Shown: one piece after another, positions 1-5,211 of the stretch
Numbering within the stretch: position 1 is the first letter of the stretch
How the letters are laid out: the number at the start of each line of letters is the position of its first letter
Origin: Magnetococcales bacterium
GTDB taxonomy: Bacteria > Pseudomonadota > Magnetococcia > Magnetococcales > JADFYX01
Direction of reading: 5' to 3'
Assembly: GCA_015232795.1 (NCBI GenBank)
Contig: JADFYX010000070.1
Coordinates: forward strand, 1 to 10,143
Length of the DNA: 10,143 nt
Translations under genes and position numbers: made by a program
The notes under the pieces: generated by a model
What the model was told of the DNA's origin: nothing
Database searches by the model: none
The model's input: the letters and a program-made list of their open reading frames with translations, nothing else

Positions 1-139
1 TTTTTTTTTTTTTTTAATTGTACTTGCGGCGAAACGCGGTTTTGACCATGGCTATACCGATAAATATTTTCAAGCTGTAAGAATTAAAACCGGCAAAAAG
101 TTTGCGAACTTTTTTGGCCTACCCAACGCAAACATGTAA
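1..139 (+). CDS. 3' end of an unrecognised gene (partial, cut by window edge)
   Basis: One frame is open from base 2 to a TAA at 137-139 and gives about 45 residues. After a run of Phe codons produced by the 15-T tract, it reads IVLAAKRGFDHGYTDKYF and ends GLPNANM. The tail is basic and aromatic and looks like genuine coding sequence, but I do not recognise the family. The T run at the very edge of the window may be real or an assembly-end artefact, so the first five or six residues are unreliable. The gene ends 108 bases before elbB, and a palindromic repeat lies between them, so the two are probably not tightly coupled. Confidence 0.45.
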   Translation, partial: FFFFLIVLAAKRGFDHGYTDKYFQAVRIKTGKKFANFFGLPNANM

Positions 140-149
140 AAAAGTAGAG

Positions 150-210
150 GGGATGGGACTGGTAAGGGATAAATCCATTACCAGTGGGTTTTGGGGCAAA
201 GTCCCAAAAG
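150..210. repeat. Palindromic intergenic repeat, copy A (two hairpins)
   Basis: The unit starts with GGGATGGG (150-157). A first hairpin pairs CTGGTAA (159-165) with TTACCAG (178-184). A second pairs TTTTGGG (189-195) with CCCAAAA (203-209). The same order of parts recurs at 5003-5058: GGGATGGG, CTGG/AAGGG hairpin, then a GTTTTGG...CAAA...CCCAA hairpin. This marks it as a dispersed intergenic element rather than part of elbB. It may also act as a weak terminator for the upstream gene, but no T run follows. Confidence 0.6.
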
Positions 211-233
211 AAAACAACCATTTTTGTATCTTC

Positions 234-241
234 TAAGGAGG
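234..241 (+). promoter_or_regulatory. Strong ribosome binding site that fixes the elbB start
   Basis: TAAGGAGG lies six bases before the ATG at 248 and is an almost perfect Shine-Dalgarno sequence. An in-frame ATG also exists at 191, but it sits inside the second hairpin of repeat A and would add 19 residues unlike the family. The start at 248 is therefore preferred. Confidence 0.85.
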
Positions 242-247
242 TTCATT

Positions 248-910
248 ATGGCCCGTATTGGTGTGGTATTGTCAGGTTGCGGATATCTTGATGGTGCTGA
301 GATTTACGAATCTACCTTAACCCTTTTTTTTCTAGATCAGGCAGGAGCCGATGTTACCATTATGGCTCCTGATGTTGATCAACACCATGTTATCAATCAT
401 ATAACACATGAAGAGATGTCAGAACGCCGCAATGTACTGGTAGAGTCAGCCCGTATTGCTCGTGGTAAAATTTCCAAGCTGGCTGAGGTCAATCCCGACG
501 ATCTTGATGCCCTTATTATGCCCGGTGGATTTGGAGCAGCAAAAAACCTCTCTACGTTGGCTTTTGAAGGTACTAATGCCACGGTTAATCCAGATTTAAT
601 TCATCTGGTAAGGGCCATGCACAAGGCAAAAAAACCCATAGGGGCAATTTGTATCTCTCCTGCTGTTTTATCAAAAATACTATTCAATCGTGGTGTTACC
701 TTAACTATTGGCAGCGATAGTGACACTGCCTCTGCCATTCAAGCAATGGGCAATAAACATGAGCTAAGTAGTGCCGATAACATTGTTATAGATGAAGAGA
801 ACCGCATTGTTTCAACTGCTGCTTATATGTGTGCTGTCAGCATTGGTGAGGCAGGTTTGGGAATTGAAAAACTGGTTGGCCACATTATGGGGATGATAGA
901 GACAACGTGA
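248..910 (+). CDS. elbB: Isoprenoid biosynthesis glyoxalase ElbB (DJ-1/PfpI, ES1 subfamily)
   Basis: The 220-residue product has the usual ElbB length and matches the family along its whole length from memory of E. coli ElbB. The N-terminus is GVVLSGCGYLDGAEIYEST. It is followed by HVINHITHEEM, ERRNVLVESARIARG, the oxyanion loop MPGGFGAAKNLS, and PIGAICISPAVL, whose Cys (ICISP) is the nucleophile-elbow cysteine of the DJ-1/PfpI superfamily. The tail is SADNIVIDEENRIVSTAAYM. Family members are small cytosolic class I glutaminase-like proteins; E. coli ElbB has glyoxalase activity and was linked genetically to isoprenoid synthesis, but its physiological substrate is unclear. The stop overlaps the next gene's GTG by four bases (GTGA, 907-910), which suggests translational coupling with the peptidase-like gene. 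Confidence 0.93.
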   Translation: MARIGVVLSGCGYLDGAEIYESTLTLFFLDQAGADVTIMAPDVDQHHVINHITHEEMSERRNVLVESARIARGKISKLAEVNPDDLDALIMPGGFGAAKNLSTLAFEGTNATVNPDLIHLVRAMHKAKKPIGAICISPAVLSKILFNRGVTLTIGSDSDTASAIQAMGNKHELSSADNIVIDEENRIVSTAAYMCAVSIGEAGLGIEKLVGHIMGMIETT

Positions 911-2037
911 CAGCAAGATTGATTTATGCCAACAGCGAAGGGTCGGCTGATCTATATTACGCCACTAAATTTTTTGCTCCAGATCCATTTTTATATGTTA
1001 AACAGAGTGATAACACCACCCATTTAATCACCTCCTCTCTGGAGATAGATAGGGCCAGACGCAGTGCCAAAGTAAGTCAGGTTCACGATTGGCAGGATAT
1101 AAATGAACAGTATAAAAAAAGCAACCCTGATAAAGAGTTAAAAGAGGGAGTGTTAGCTGCTTTTTTTCTACAAAATTTGCATATAGACAGTGTTGAAGTT
1201 CCCAGCGATTTCCCCCTATTTTTAGCTGATAGTCTTCGGGGTATTGGTATTAAAGTCACCCCAATTTCTTCTGAATTCTGGCCTAAACGGTCCATAAAAA
1301 CAGCCCAAGAGATAGCAGCTATTGAGGCAGCCTTGACTATAACAGGCAAAGGCATGATAGCTGGTATAGAGCTAATTCGTAGCTCAACCATTGCAGATGA
1401 TGGTTTTCTCTATATTGGCAGTCAAAAACTAACCAGCGAGTTGGTAAGGGGCGAAATTAATGCCCAGCTAGTAAGGCAAGGGGCACAACCCAGCCATACC
1501 ATCGTATCTGGTGGCAGCCAAGGGTCAGACCCCCATGAAGAGGGAACAGGCCCACTACCAGCCAACCAGCCCATTATATTGGATGTCTTTCCCAGGGTAG
1601 AGCAGAGTGGCTACTGGGGAGATATGACCAGAACCGTCTGTCGTGGCACCGCTCCCAAAAGAGTAAAAGAGGCATGGGAGGCAGTACTCCAGGGCCAAGA
1701 GATAGGCTTTGCCAACATTAAAGATGGCGCATCCGGCAAAGAGATCCACCAAAAAATCACCACCCACCTAACCAATAAAGGTTTCCCCACCGGACCAGTA
1801 GCAGGAGGCCGTCAAGGAGGCTTTTTCCACGGCACAGGCCACGGCCTGGGACTAGAAATCCACGAATCCCCCCGCATAGGCATGAAAGACCAAACCCTAA
1901 AAACTGGCCATGTAGTTACTGTCGAGCCAGGACTATATTATCCCGATATGGGAGGTGTAAGGTTGGAAGATGTAGTGGTGGTAGAAAAAGATGGCTGTAG
2001 AAATCTAACCAAAGTGCCGAAATTTTTGGAGATTTAG
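907..2037 (+). CDS. M24 family metallopeptidase (Xaa-Pro aminopeptidase/prolidase-like)
   Basis: The 376-residue product starts at GTG 907, overlapping the elbB stop. Residues 1-125 form the non-catalytic creatinase-type N-terminal domain. Residues 130-376 form the pita-bread metallopeptidase domain. All five expected metal ligands are present: D226 (ILDVFPR), D239 (GYWGDMTRT), H312 (HGTGHGLG), E340 (TVEPGLYY) and E354 (GVRLEDVVV). The accessory histidines H210 (SDPHE) and H319 (EIHES) are also present. The D226-D239 spacing is two residues longer than in PepP/PepQ, giving the DVFPR variant seen in some bacterial M24 proteins. It is likely a cytosolic dimetal enzyme that removes residues before proline or splits Xaa-Pro dipeptides. 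No signal peptide is seen. Codons from about 1560 on prefer C or A in third position, unlike the T-rich first half. Confidence 0.9.
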   Translation: MTARLIYANSEGSADLYYATKFFAPDPFLYVKQSDNTTHLITSSLEIDRARRSAKVSQVHDWQDINEQYKKSNPDKELKEGVLAAFFLQNLHIDSVEVPSDFPLFLADSLRGIGIKVTPISSEFWPKRSIKTAQEIAAIEAALTITGKGMIAGIELIRSSTIADDGFLYIGSQKLTSELVRGEINAQLVRQGAQPSHTIVSGGSQGSDPHEEGTGPLPANQPIILDVFPRVEQSGYWGDMTRTVCRGTAPKRVKEAWEAVLQGQEIGFANIKDGASGKEIHQKITTHLTNKGFPTGPVAGGRQGGFFHGTGHGLGLEIHESPRIGMKDQTLKTGHVVTVEPGLYYPDMGGVRLEDVVVVEKDGCRNLTKVPKFLEI

Positions 2038-2050
2038 GAAATAACAAACA

Positions 2051-2140
2051 GTGACGATTTCTTTTACAGAAACTCAAAAAAAATGGTTTAAAGATCCTGA
2101 ATTTGTGAAGTAATACAAAGTGTTGGATCCAGAATTTTAT
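2051..2140 (+). pseudogene. Broken N-terminus of a HigA/XRE-type antitoxin
   Basis: A GTG at 2051 starts MTISFTETQKKWFKDPEFVK, then a TAA (2111-2113), after which the same frame continues YKVLDPEF. The pattern W-x-x-DPEF-x-x-x-Y-x-x-L-x-PEF is characteristic, as I recall, of the N-terminal segment of XRE-family addiction-module antitoxins (usually followed by LARALIxAR and a helix-turn-helix). The TAA most likely replaces a Glu codon. Homology stops near 2140, where IS200-like sequence begins, and no DNA-binding domain follows. The partner toxin is not present in this window. It sits 13 bases after the M24 stop. The family call rests on a short motif. Confidence 0.5.
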
Positions 2141-2160
2141 TTTTCCACCCAAAAGGTTGA

Positions 2161-2185
2161 AACTACCAGCTTTAGCTGGTCAGTT
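2161..2185 (+). repeat. Left-end hairpin of an IS200/IS605-type element
   Basis: ACCAGC (2165-2170) and GCTGGT (2175-2180) form a perfect 6-bp stem around a TTTA loop. AACT (2161-2164) pairs with AGTT (2182-2185) across one bulged C. Subterminal hairpins of this kind at the left end are what the TnpA of IS200/IS605 elements recognises in single-stranded DNA. The position, just upstream of the decayed tnpA, fits. The exact element boundary, somewhere around 2140-2160, cannot be fixed because the right end is missing. Confidence 0.6.
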
Positions 2186-2200
2186 TTCAGCACTAATTTG

Positions 2201-2245
2201 CTACCATATGTGATAGCACAAGAATCCTTTATCATATGGAGGTAG
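2201..2245 (+). promoter_or_regulatory. Hairpin that buries the tnpA ribosome binding site
   Basis: CTAC (2201-2204) pairs with GTAG (2242-2245). CATATG (2205-2210) pairs with CATATG (2233-2238), and ATA (2213-2215) with TAT (2230-2232), around a loop. The Shine-Dalgarno GGAGG (2238-2242) lies within the 3' arm, three bases of it in a GAG bulge, just before the ATG at 2248. In IS200 itself, an mRNA hairpin that sequesters the tnpA RBS is known to repress transposase synthesis; this looks like the same arrangement, left as a fossil. Confidence 0.55.
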
Positions 2246-2247
2246 TT

Positions 2248-2463
2248 ATGAAGTATAGGTATGGCAGTCATACGGTTTACAACATTGAGTAACATTTTGT
2301 TTGGGTAACTAAATACCGATACTAAGTATTGGTTGCTAAAGTAGGAGAACTTATCGGAGAGCTTGTTAGACAGACAGATGATGCGTTTGAACTTCGTATC
2401 ATCTGTGGAACTGTGAGCAAGGACCATGTGTATATTTTGGATTCTGCTCCACCAACCTTGGCC
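2248..2463 (+). pseudogene. tnpA: Decayed IS200/IS605-family TnpA (Y1 HUH transposase)
   Basis: The translation follows IS200 TnpA: MKYRYGSHTVYNIE, stop, HFVWVTKYRY, stop, VLVAKVGELIGELVRQ, FELRIICGTVSKDHVYIL, SAPPTLA. In-frame TAA codons lie at 2290-2292 (expected Tyr) and 2323-2325 (expected Lys). The HUH motif, normally H-V-H in KDHVHIL, is HVY here (Tyr codon at 2431-2433), so a metal-binding His is lost. Homology ends around 2463, before the region that would carry the catalytic tyrosine. The element is therefore dead several times over. It is followed directly by a copy of a MITE-like end (2479-2496). Confidence 0.88.
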
Positions 2464-2478
2464 TACATGCTTTTGGCA

Positions 2479-2496
2479 GCCAACTGCCGAATCTAG
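2479..2496. repeat. Solitary copy of the MITE-like inverted-repeat end
   Basis: GCCAACTGCCGAATCTAG is identical over 18 bases to 2831-2848, the right end of the element at 2687-2849, and is in the same orientation. No matching left end is seen between 2463 and 2479. It marks the point where tnpA homology has already ended and where the minus-strand exporter fragment stops. It is probably the scar of a second insertion of the same element, later deleted. Confidence 0.6.
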
Positions 2497-2497
2497 A

Positions 2498-3116
2498 ATA
2501 ATGGAATCAACAAATGATTCTGCTTGGCTACTTACTGTTTCCGATATATTTCCTTTGATCTGTTTGTTCAAAACAAATTTAAAAATTTGATGATATGTAT
2601 AACTCCTTATATATATAGAAAAAATTACCATAATTAATAAAAATACCTAGCATATAATCGGTTAAATACCGCCCACCAAGGTTAAACCTAAATTCGGCAG
2701 TTGTCGCCACGCACCTGACGCAAGCTATTGATTCACCTGGCATATCAGGGGAAAGTCTTATCACCAACAAGGTGACCGCGATTTCCCATGATACACCAGA
2801 TAAACCAATATCTTACGCCATGCACACACCGCCAACTGCCGAATCTAGGTTAAAATGGTGGTCGCGCCAACAAGAATTATCTCCATTGAATCAAGTAGAT
2901 AATTTGTCCCTCTGATTATTGAGTGTATAGTCTGTGCTGTTGCCTTCTTCGAAGTCTAGATACAATGGCTACTTCTCATCGTAACATTCATTAATTGCCT
3001 GTTAGAGGCAAAATATACCGATACTAGAAAATAATTAACGAACCTTTTATATAAATGTTCACTAGCCAAACCCATGACGGTGCAATATTTAACAAAAGCA
3101 AGAATTTCAAGTGGTT
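2498..3116 (-). pseudogene. Decayed ABC exporter transmembrane-domain fragment (peptide/bacteriocin type)
   Basis: Read on the minus strand, one frame from 3116 gives ILAFVKYCTVMGLASEHLYK and RFVNYFLVSVYFASNRQ. After a frameshift near 2980-2995 it continues EVAIVSRLRRRQTAQ, RGTNYLLDSMEIILVGA, and, across the inserted MITE, TILTLVGGI. Two stops follow (2662-2664 and 2650-2652), then FLLIMVIFSIYIRSYTY and SQAESFVDSIILDS. The order (LY.R....SFFASR, GEIVSRL, LLDSLM.I.G, a long hydrophobic stretch, then QSYLVES-like) matches my memory of the membrane domain of bacteriocin/type I secretion ABC exporters. No ATPase domain is present. The reading is broken by one frameshift, two stops and a MITE. The ABC assignment is inferred from pattern only. 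Confidence 0.42.
2687..2849. mobile_element. 163-bp MITE-like element with 17-bp inverted ends and TTAAA duplication
   Basis: The left end CCTAAATTCGGCAGTTG (2687-2703) is the inverted complement of the right end CAACTGCCGAATCTAGG (2833-2849), with one mismatch. Both are flanked by the direct repeat TTAAA (2682-2686 and 2850-2854), a good 5-bp target duplication. There is no transposase inside, so it would be moved in trans. The outer bases CCTAGATTC resemble ends of IS1380-family elements such as ISEcp1 as I recall them, and that family makes short AT-rich duplications; the family link is tentative. Removing the element and one TTAAA rejoins the minus-strand exporter fragment in the same frame. 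Weak CCACCA similarity just outside both ends leaves open a slightly longer imperfect repeat. Confidence 0.7.
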
Positions 3117-3300
3117 AATGAAAATAATGTGGGTAATATAGAAGAAAAAGAACTATAAAACAGCTTACTTTTCCTCTCTTTTGTTACATATCCCCCTCTA
3201 AACAACCTTTTGGCACGAACTTAGCAATGTGACTCATGCGATTTAAATTCTTTAATGATTTAAAATAAAAAATATTTATAGTTTGTTAAAACAATAAAAA
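3117..3300. other. AT-rich spacer with no recognisable gene
   Basis: This stretch is very AT-rich and contains no open frame I can assign, no convincing repeat and no clear promoter. It presumably carries the promoter of the diguanylate cyclase gene downstream. TTTAAAATAAAAAATATTTA around 3258-3280 offers several -10-like hexamers, but none has a good -35 partner. Confidence 0.4.
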
Positions 3301-3303
3301 GAG

Positions 3304-3327
3304 TGACCAAAGCAGTGGTCAGGAGGA
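3304..3327 (+). promoter_or_regulatory. RBS preceded by a small hairpin, upstream of the GGDEF gene
   Basis: TGACCA (3304-3309) and TGGTCA (3316-3321) form a 6-bp stem with a six-base loop. Its last base begins AGGAGGA (3321-3327), a strong Shine-Dalgarno seven bases before ATG 3334. Placed there, the stem could modulate ribosome access or protect the mRNA 5' end. It does not resemble a c-di-GMP riboswitch. Confidence 0.45.
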
Positions 3328-3333
3328 GTAATA

Positions 3334-4356
3334 ATGGGAATCAACGTCAATTTGTCTAGTAGAAGGAAAAACAGTGTCGATCCTGTACTTTTTGCTAGCA
3401 AGCCTACCGACTTGATTGCAGAAATTGAACAGTTTCGCGTAGAGACCTTACGCCTGGAACGGATTTATGACTTACACCGTAAATTGGGTGAATCATTAGA
3501 TCTGGACTCTATGATAGAGGCATTCTCGCGTTGGTTGACACCAGTTCTAAAACACAATCTGGTGGCTTTTCGGCATTTCAGCCGACGAAATATGTCTACT
3601 GCTTGTTCCTGTCATGGTCCTCATAGGCAGCAGCTTATTGAAGTCGCCATGGATCTGTTAGACAGTCCTTCTAAAGAGGAAAGTGGTACAATTGAGCATT
3701 TAGGCATCAATTATCACATATTTCCTTTAGGGGTTGACAATAAAGACTATCTTCTCTTGCTTCACCAGGAGTTTGGCGATGTCTGGGCAGAGCAGTCGGA
3801 TACTATACGGGATATTCTCAATGATCTTCAGGGAACCATTGAACGTGCTTTGGTTTATGAGGATCTTTATGAGCAGGCCCGAAGAGACGCATTGACTGGT
3901 CTTGATAACCGTCGGGTTTTTCAGGAGAGAGCTAAGCAGGAGATGAGTGTTTCTGACCGTTATGGCAAACCTTTAATAATGGCTTGTCTTGATCTGGACC
4001 ATTTTAAGGCTATCAATGACCAGTTAGGCCATGGAGAGGGAGATATGGTCTTAAAACGGGTATCAAAAGAGTTTGCCAACTGTGTGCGTGACTCTGATGT
4101 TTTAGCCAGAATTGGTGGTGATGAATTTGCCATGATTCTTCCCAACACAACTTTGACCAATGCGCAATTTTTGATGGATAGAATTTGTAAATCTGTTAAA
4201 AAGTTGGGTTTTAAAGCACCCGATTCTGATATATTGGGGGTGAGCATAGGTTTGGCACAATGGCAACCTGACACCACCCTTGCTACCTGGTGGGAGTCAG
4301 CCGACTCCGCCCTCTATAGAGCCAAGGATAATGGACGTTCTCAAGTCTCTCTGTAA
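3334..4356 (+). CDS. GAF-like/GGDEF diguanylate cyclase
   Basis: The 340-residue product has no transmembrane segment and should be cytosolic. Residues 30-175 contain a helix (IEQFRVETLRLERIYDLHRK) leading into a region with the size and pattern of a divergent GAF-type sensor. Residues 180-340 are a complete GGDEF domain: RDALTGLDNRR (184-194), metal-binding D220 in LDLDHFKAIND, N228 and D237 for guanine contacts, and the signature GGDEF at 261-265. The allosteric inhibitory site RxxD (R252-D255) sits exactly five residues before GGDEF. The enzyme should thus make c-di-GMP from two GTP and be product-inhibited. Cys-rich ACSCHGPH (90-97) in the sensor part could bind metal or sense redox, which is inference. 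The gene stands alone between the decayed region and gapR; no partner EAL domain is near. Confidence 0.92.
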   Translation: MGINVNLSSRRKNSVDPVLFASKPTDLIAEIEQFRVETLRLERIYDLHRKLGESLDLDSMIEAFSRWLTPVLKHNLVAFRHFSRRNMSTACSCHGPHRQQLIEVAMDLLDSPSKEESGTIEHLGINYHIFPLGVDNKDYLLLLHQEFGDVWAEQSDTIRDILNDLQGTIERALVYEDLYEQARRDALTGLDNRRVFQERAKQEMSVSDRYGKPLIMACLDLDHFKAINDQLGHGEGDMVLKRVSKEFANCVRDSDVLARIGGDEFAMILPNTTLTNAQFLMDRICKSVKKLGFKAPDSDILGVSIGLAQWQPDTTLATWWESADSALYRAKDNGRSQVSL

Positions 4357-4383
4357 TAGAGTATACCAAATGATAAAAAATTT

Positions 4384-4418
4384 AATCTGGGAGACCATGT
4401 CATACAGGCTCCCAGGTT
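4384..4418. terminator. Hairpin after the GGDEF gene, possible terminator
   Basis: AATCTGGGAG (4384-4393) pairs with CTCCCAGGTT (4409-4418) as a 10-bp stem with one G-T pair and a 15-base loop, 27 bases after the GGDEF stop. No U tract follows on the plus strand. On the minus strand the stem is followed by AAATTTTTTA. It is a plausible transcript end but not a classic intrinsic terminator in the plus direction. The remaining intergenic sequence to 4563 holds nothing else I can assign. Confidence 0.4.
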
Positions 4419-4563
4419 AAATAAATATTGCAATAAAACGTTGTAAACTCTCGCCTTTTCCTTATTAGTGTTTTTATCCCGATAGCTACTGCCGAAGAAC
4501 TTCCCCCAATTTTTCCAAAAAAATCTTGCATAAATTAGTTCTTACTCATTTTAGGCATCAATA

Positions 4564-4592
4564 TTGCTTTTAACGTACATTAGGAATAAAAT
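4564..4592 (+). promoter_or_regulatory. Candidate sigma-70-type promoter of gapR
   Basis: TTGCTT (4564-4569) and TAAAAT (4587-4592) are separated by 17 bases. The -10 matches TATAAT in five of six positions; the -35 is weak. A start near 4599 would give a leader of about 43 bases before ATG 4642, which is preceded by a good AAGGAG at 4630-4635. This is pattern matching only. Confidence 0.4.
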
Positions 4593-4641
4593 TTGACAAA
4601 AATTCGACACTTATAACCCATATGCATTCAAGGAGTCAGAA

Positions 4642-4944
4642 ATGCCAACACAACACGAAACTACCGAAATCAAACCAGGTCAAATTGCTGACGTTGGAGG
4701 AATCACAGGTGATCAACTAGAGCAGTATATTGATCGTATTGAGCGCATGGAAGAGGAAAAAGCGGAATTAGGCCAAGATATCCGTGATCTCTACCTGGAG
4801 GCCAAAGGTAACGGCTTTGACCCAAAAATAATGCGTAAAATTGTCAGCATCCGTAAGAAAGACCAACATGAAATTGACGAAGAAGAGGCTATTCTCTATC
4901 TCTACAGACAAGCTCTAGGCATGCTCCCTTCTACTCTTCAGTAA
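4642..4944 (+). CDS. gapR: GapR-family nucleoid protein (DUF2312)
   Basis: The 100-residue product matches GapR across its length: QLEQYIDRIERMEEEKAELG (25-44), DIRDLYLEAKGNGFDPKIMR (46-65), KIVSIRKKDQHEIDEEEAIL (66-85) and LYRQALG (87-93). In Caulobacter, GapR is an essential-like nucleoid-associated protein that encircles overtwisted DNA ahead of replication and transcription and assists topoisomerases. The coiled-coil N-terminal half, the conserved EAKGNGFD turn and the basic RKIVSIRKK stretch are all present. It has about 20 extra, poorly conserved N-terminal residues compared with short versions. It has its own RBS (4630-4635) and probably its own promoter. Phages also carry DUF2312 proteins, but nothing phage-like lies nearby, so a chromosomal gapR is favoured. 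Confidence 0.9.
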   Translation: MPTQHETTEIKPGQIADVGGITGDQLEQYIDRIERMEEEKAELGQDIRDLYLEAKGNGFDPKIMRKIVSIRKKDQHEIDEEEAILYLYRQALGMLPSTLQ

Positions 4945-4960
4945 ACTATTTTGAATTCTT

Positions 4961-4975
4961 GGGGATGTTATCCCC
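4961..4975. repeat. Short hairpin after gapR
   Basis: GGGGAT (4961-4966) and ATCCCC (4970-4975) form a perfect 6-bp GC-rich stem with a GTT loop, beginning 17 bases after the gapR stop. No T run follows on the plus strand, so termination would be weak or factor-assisted. It may belong to the palindromic repeat that starts at 5003. Confidence 0.5.
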
Positions 4976-5002
4976 AAACCCCCATAGCAGTTTATATTTA
5001 AT

Positions 5003-5058
5003 GGGATGGGTCTGGGAAGGGGCTTGCCCCTTCCCTGTGGAGTTTTGGACAAAACCCC
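5003..5058. repeat. Palindromic intergenic repeat, copy B
   Basis: GGGATGGG (5003-5010) is followed by a perfect 10-bp stem, GGGAAGGGGC (5014-5023) with GCCCCTTCCC (5026-5035) around TT, then GTTTT (5042-5046) pairing with AAAAC (5051-5055). Order and spacing match copy A at 150-210. At the aligned fifth stem position A has T-A (163/180) and B has G-C (5016/5033), a compensatory change. The rest of this gapR-rloA gap holds only AT-rich sequence and one small palindrome. Confidence 0.65.
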
Positions 5059-5127
5059 AACATTCCAAAAATAATATTTTTAACCTGGATTATTTAAGTT
5101 TCAATAATATAATTTGTATTCCATAAA

Positions 5128-5140
5128 ATAACCGGGTTAT
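5128..5140. promoter_or_regulatory. Small palindrome upstream of rloA, possible operator
   Basis: ATAACC-G-GGTTAT is a perfect 13-base palindrome with one central base, 71 bases before the rloA ATG. A related TAACCTGGATTAT lies at 5081-5093. A loopless palindrome of this size suits a dimeric DNA-binding protein better than an RNA hairpin. No regulator gene is adjacent, so a regulatory role is only a guess. Confidence 0.3.
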
Positions 5141-5211
5141 GTTAAGTAATTCAAAACAATTCCCTTATCATTTTAGCAAGTTGGTGCATAACTAAAACGG
5201 AACCAGATTCA

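Noticed and set aside
191..247. Upstream ATG extending elbB by 19 residues
   Set aside because: It lies within the hairpin repeat, has no ribosome binding site and adds residues not found in ElbB. The ATG at 248 has a near-perfect Shine-Dalgarno.
2137..2631. Long open frame on the minus strand (164 codons)
   Set aside because: It is a chimera. Its first part is the decayed exporter fragment and its second part is simply antisense to the tnpA remnant and its leader, so it is not a gene.
2658..2912. Plus-strand open frame running through the MITE
   Set aside because: It has no good start or RBS, spans both inverted ends and the target duplications, and resembles no family I know.
2996..3012. 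Hairpin TTGCCT-gttag-AGGCAA as the right end of the IS200-like element
   Set aside because: It lies within the exporter fragment, beyond the junction where IS homology ends, and nothing else of the IS right end is visible nearby.
3240..3333. c-di-GMP riboswitch in the leader of the GGDEF gene
   Set aside because: Only a single 6-bp stem is visible. The conserved GGUCACGCACAGGGCAAACC-type features of class I and the class II core are absent.
4437..4538. 33-codon frame reading like a signal peptide (FLISVFIPIATAEELP)
   Set aside because: It has no ATG, GTG or TTG start at its head and no ribosome binding site, and it ends after 33 codons. It may be a relic but cannot be supported as a gene.
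4593..4598. Perfect TTGACA upstream of gapR
   Set aside because: No acceptable -10 hexamer lies 16-18 bases downstream. The TTGCTT/TAAAAT pair just upstream has correct spacing and is preferred.
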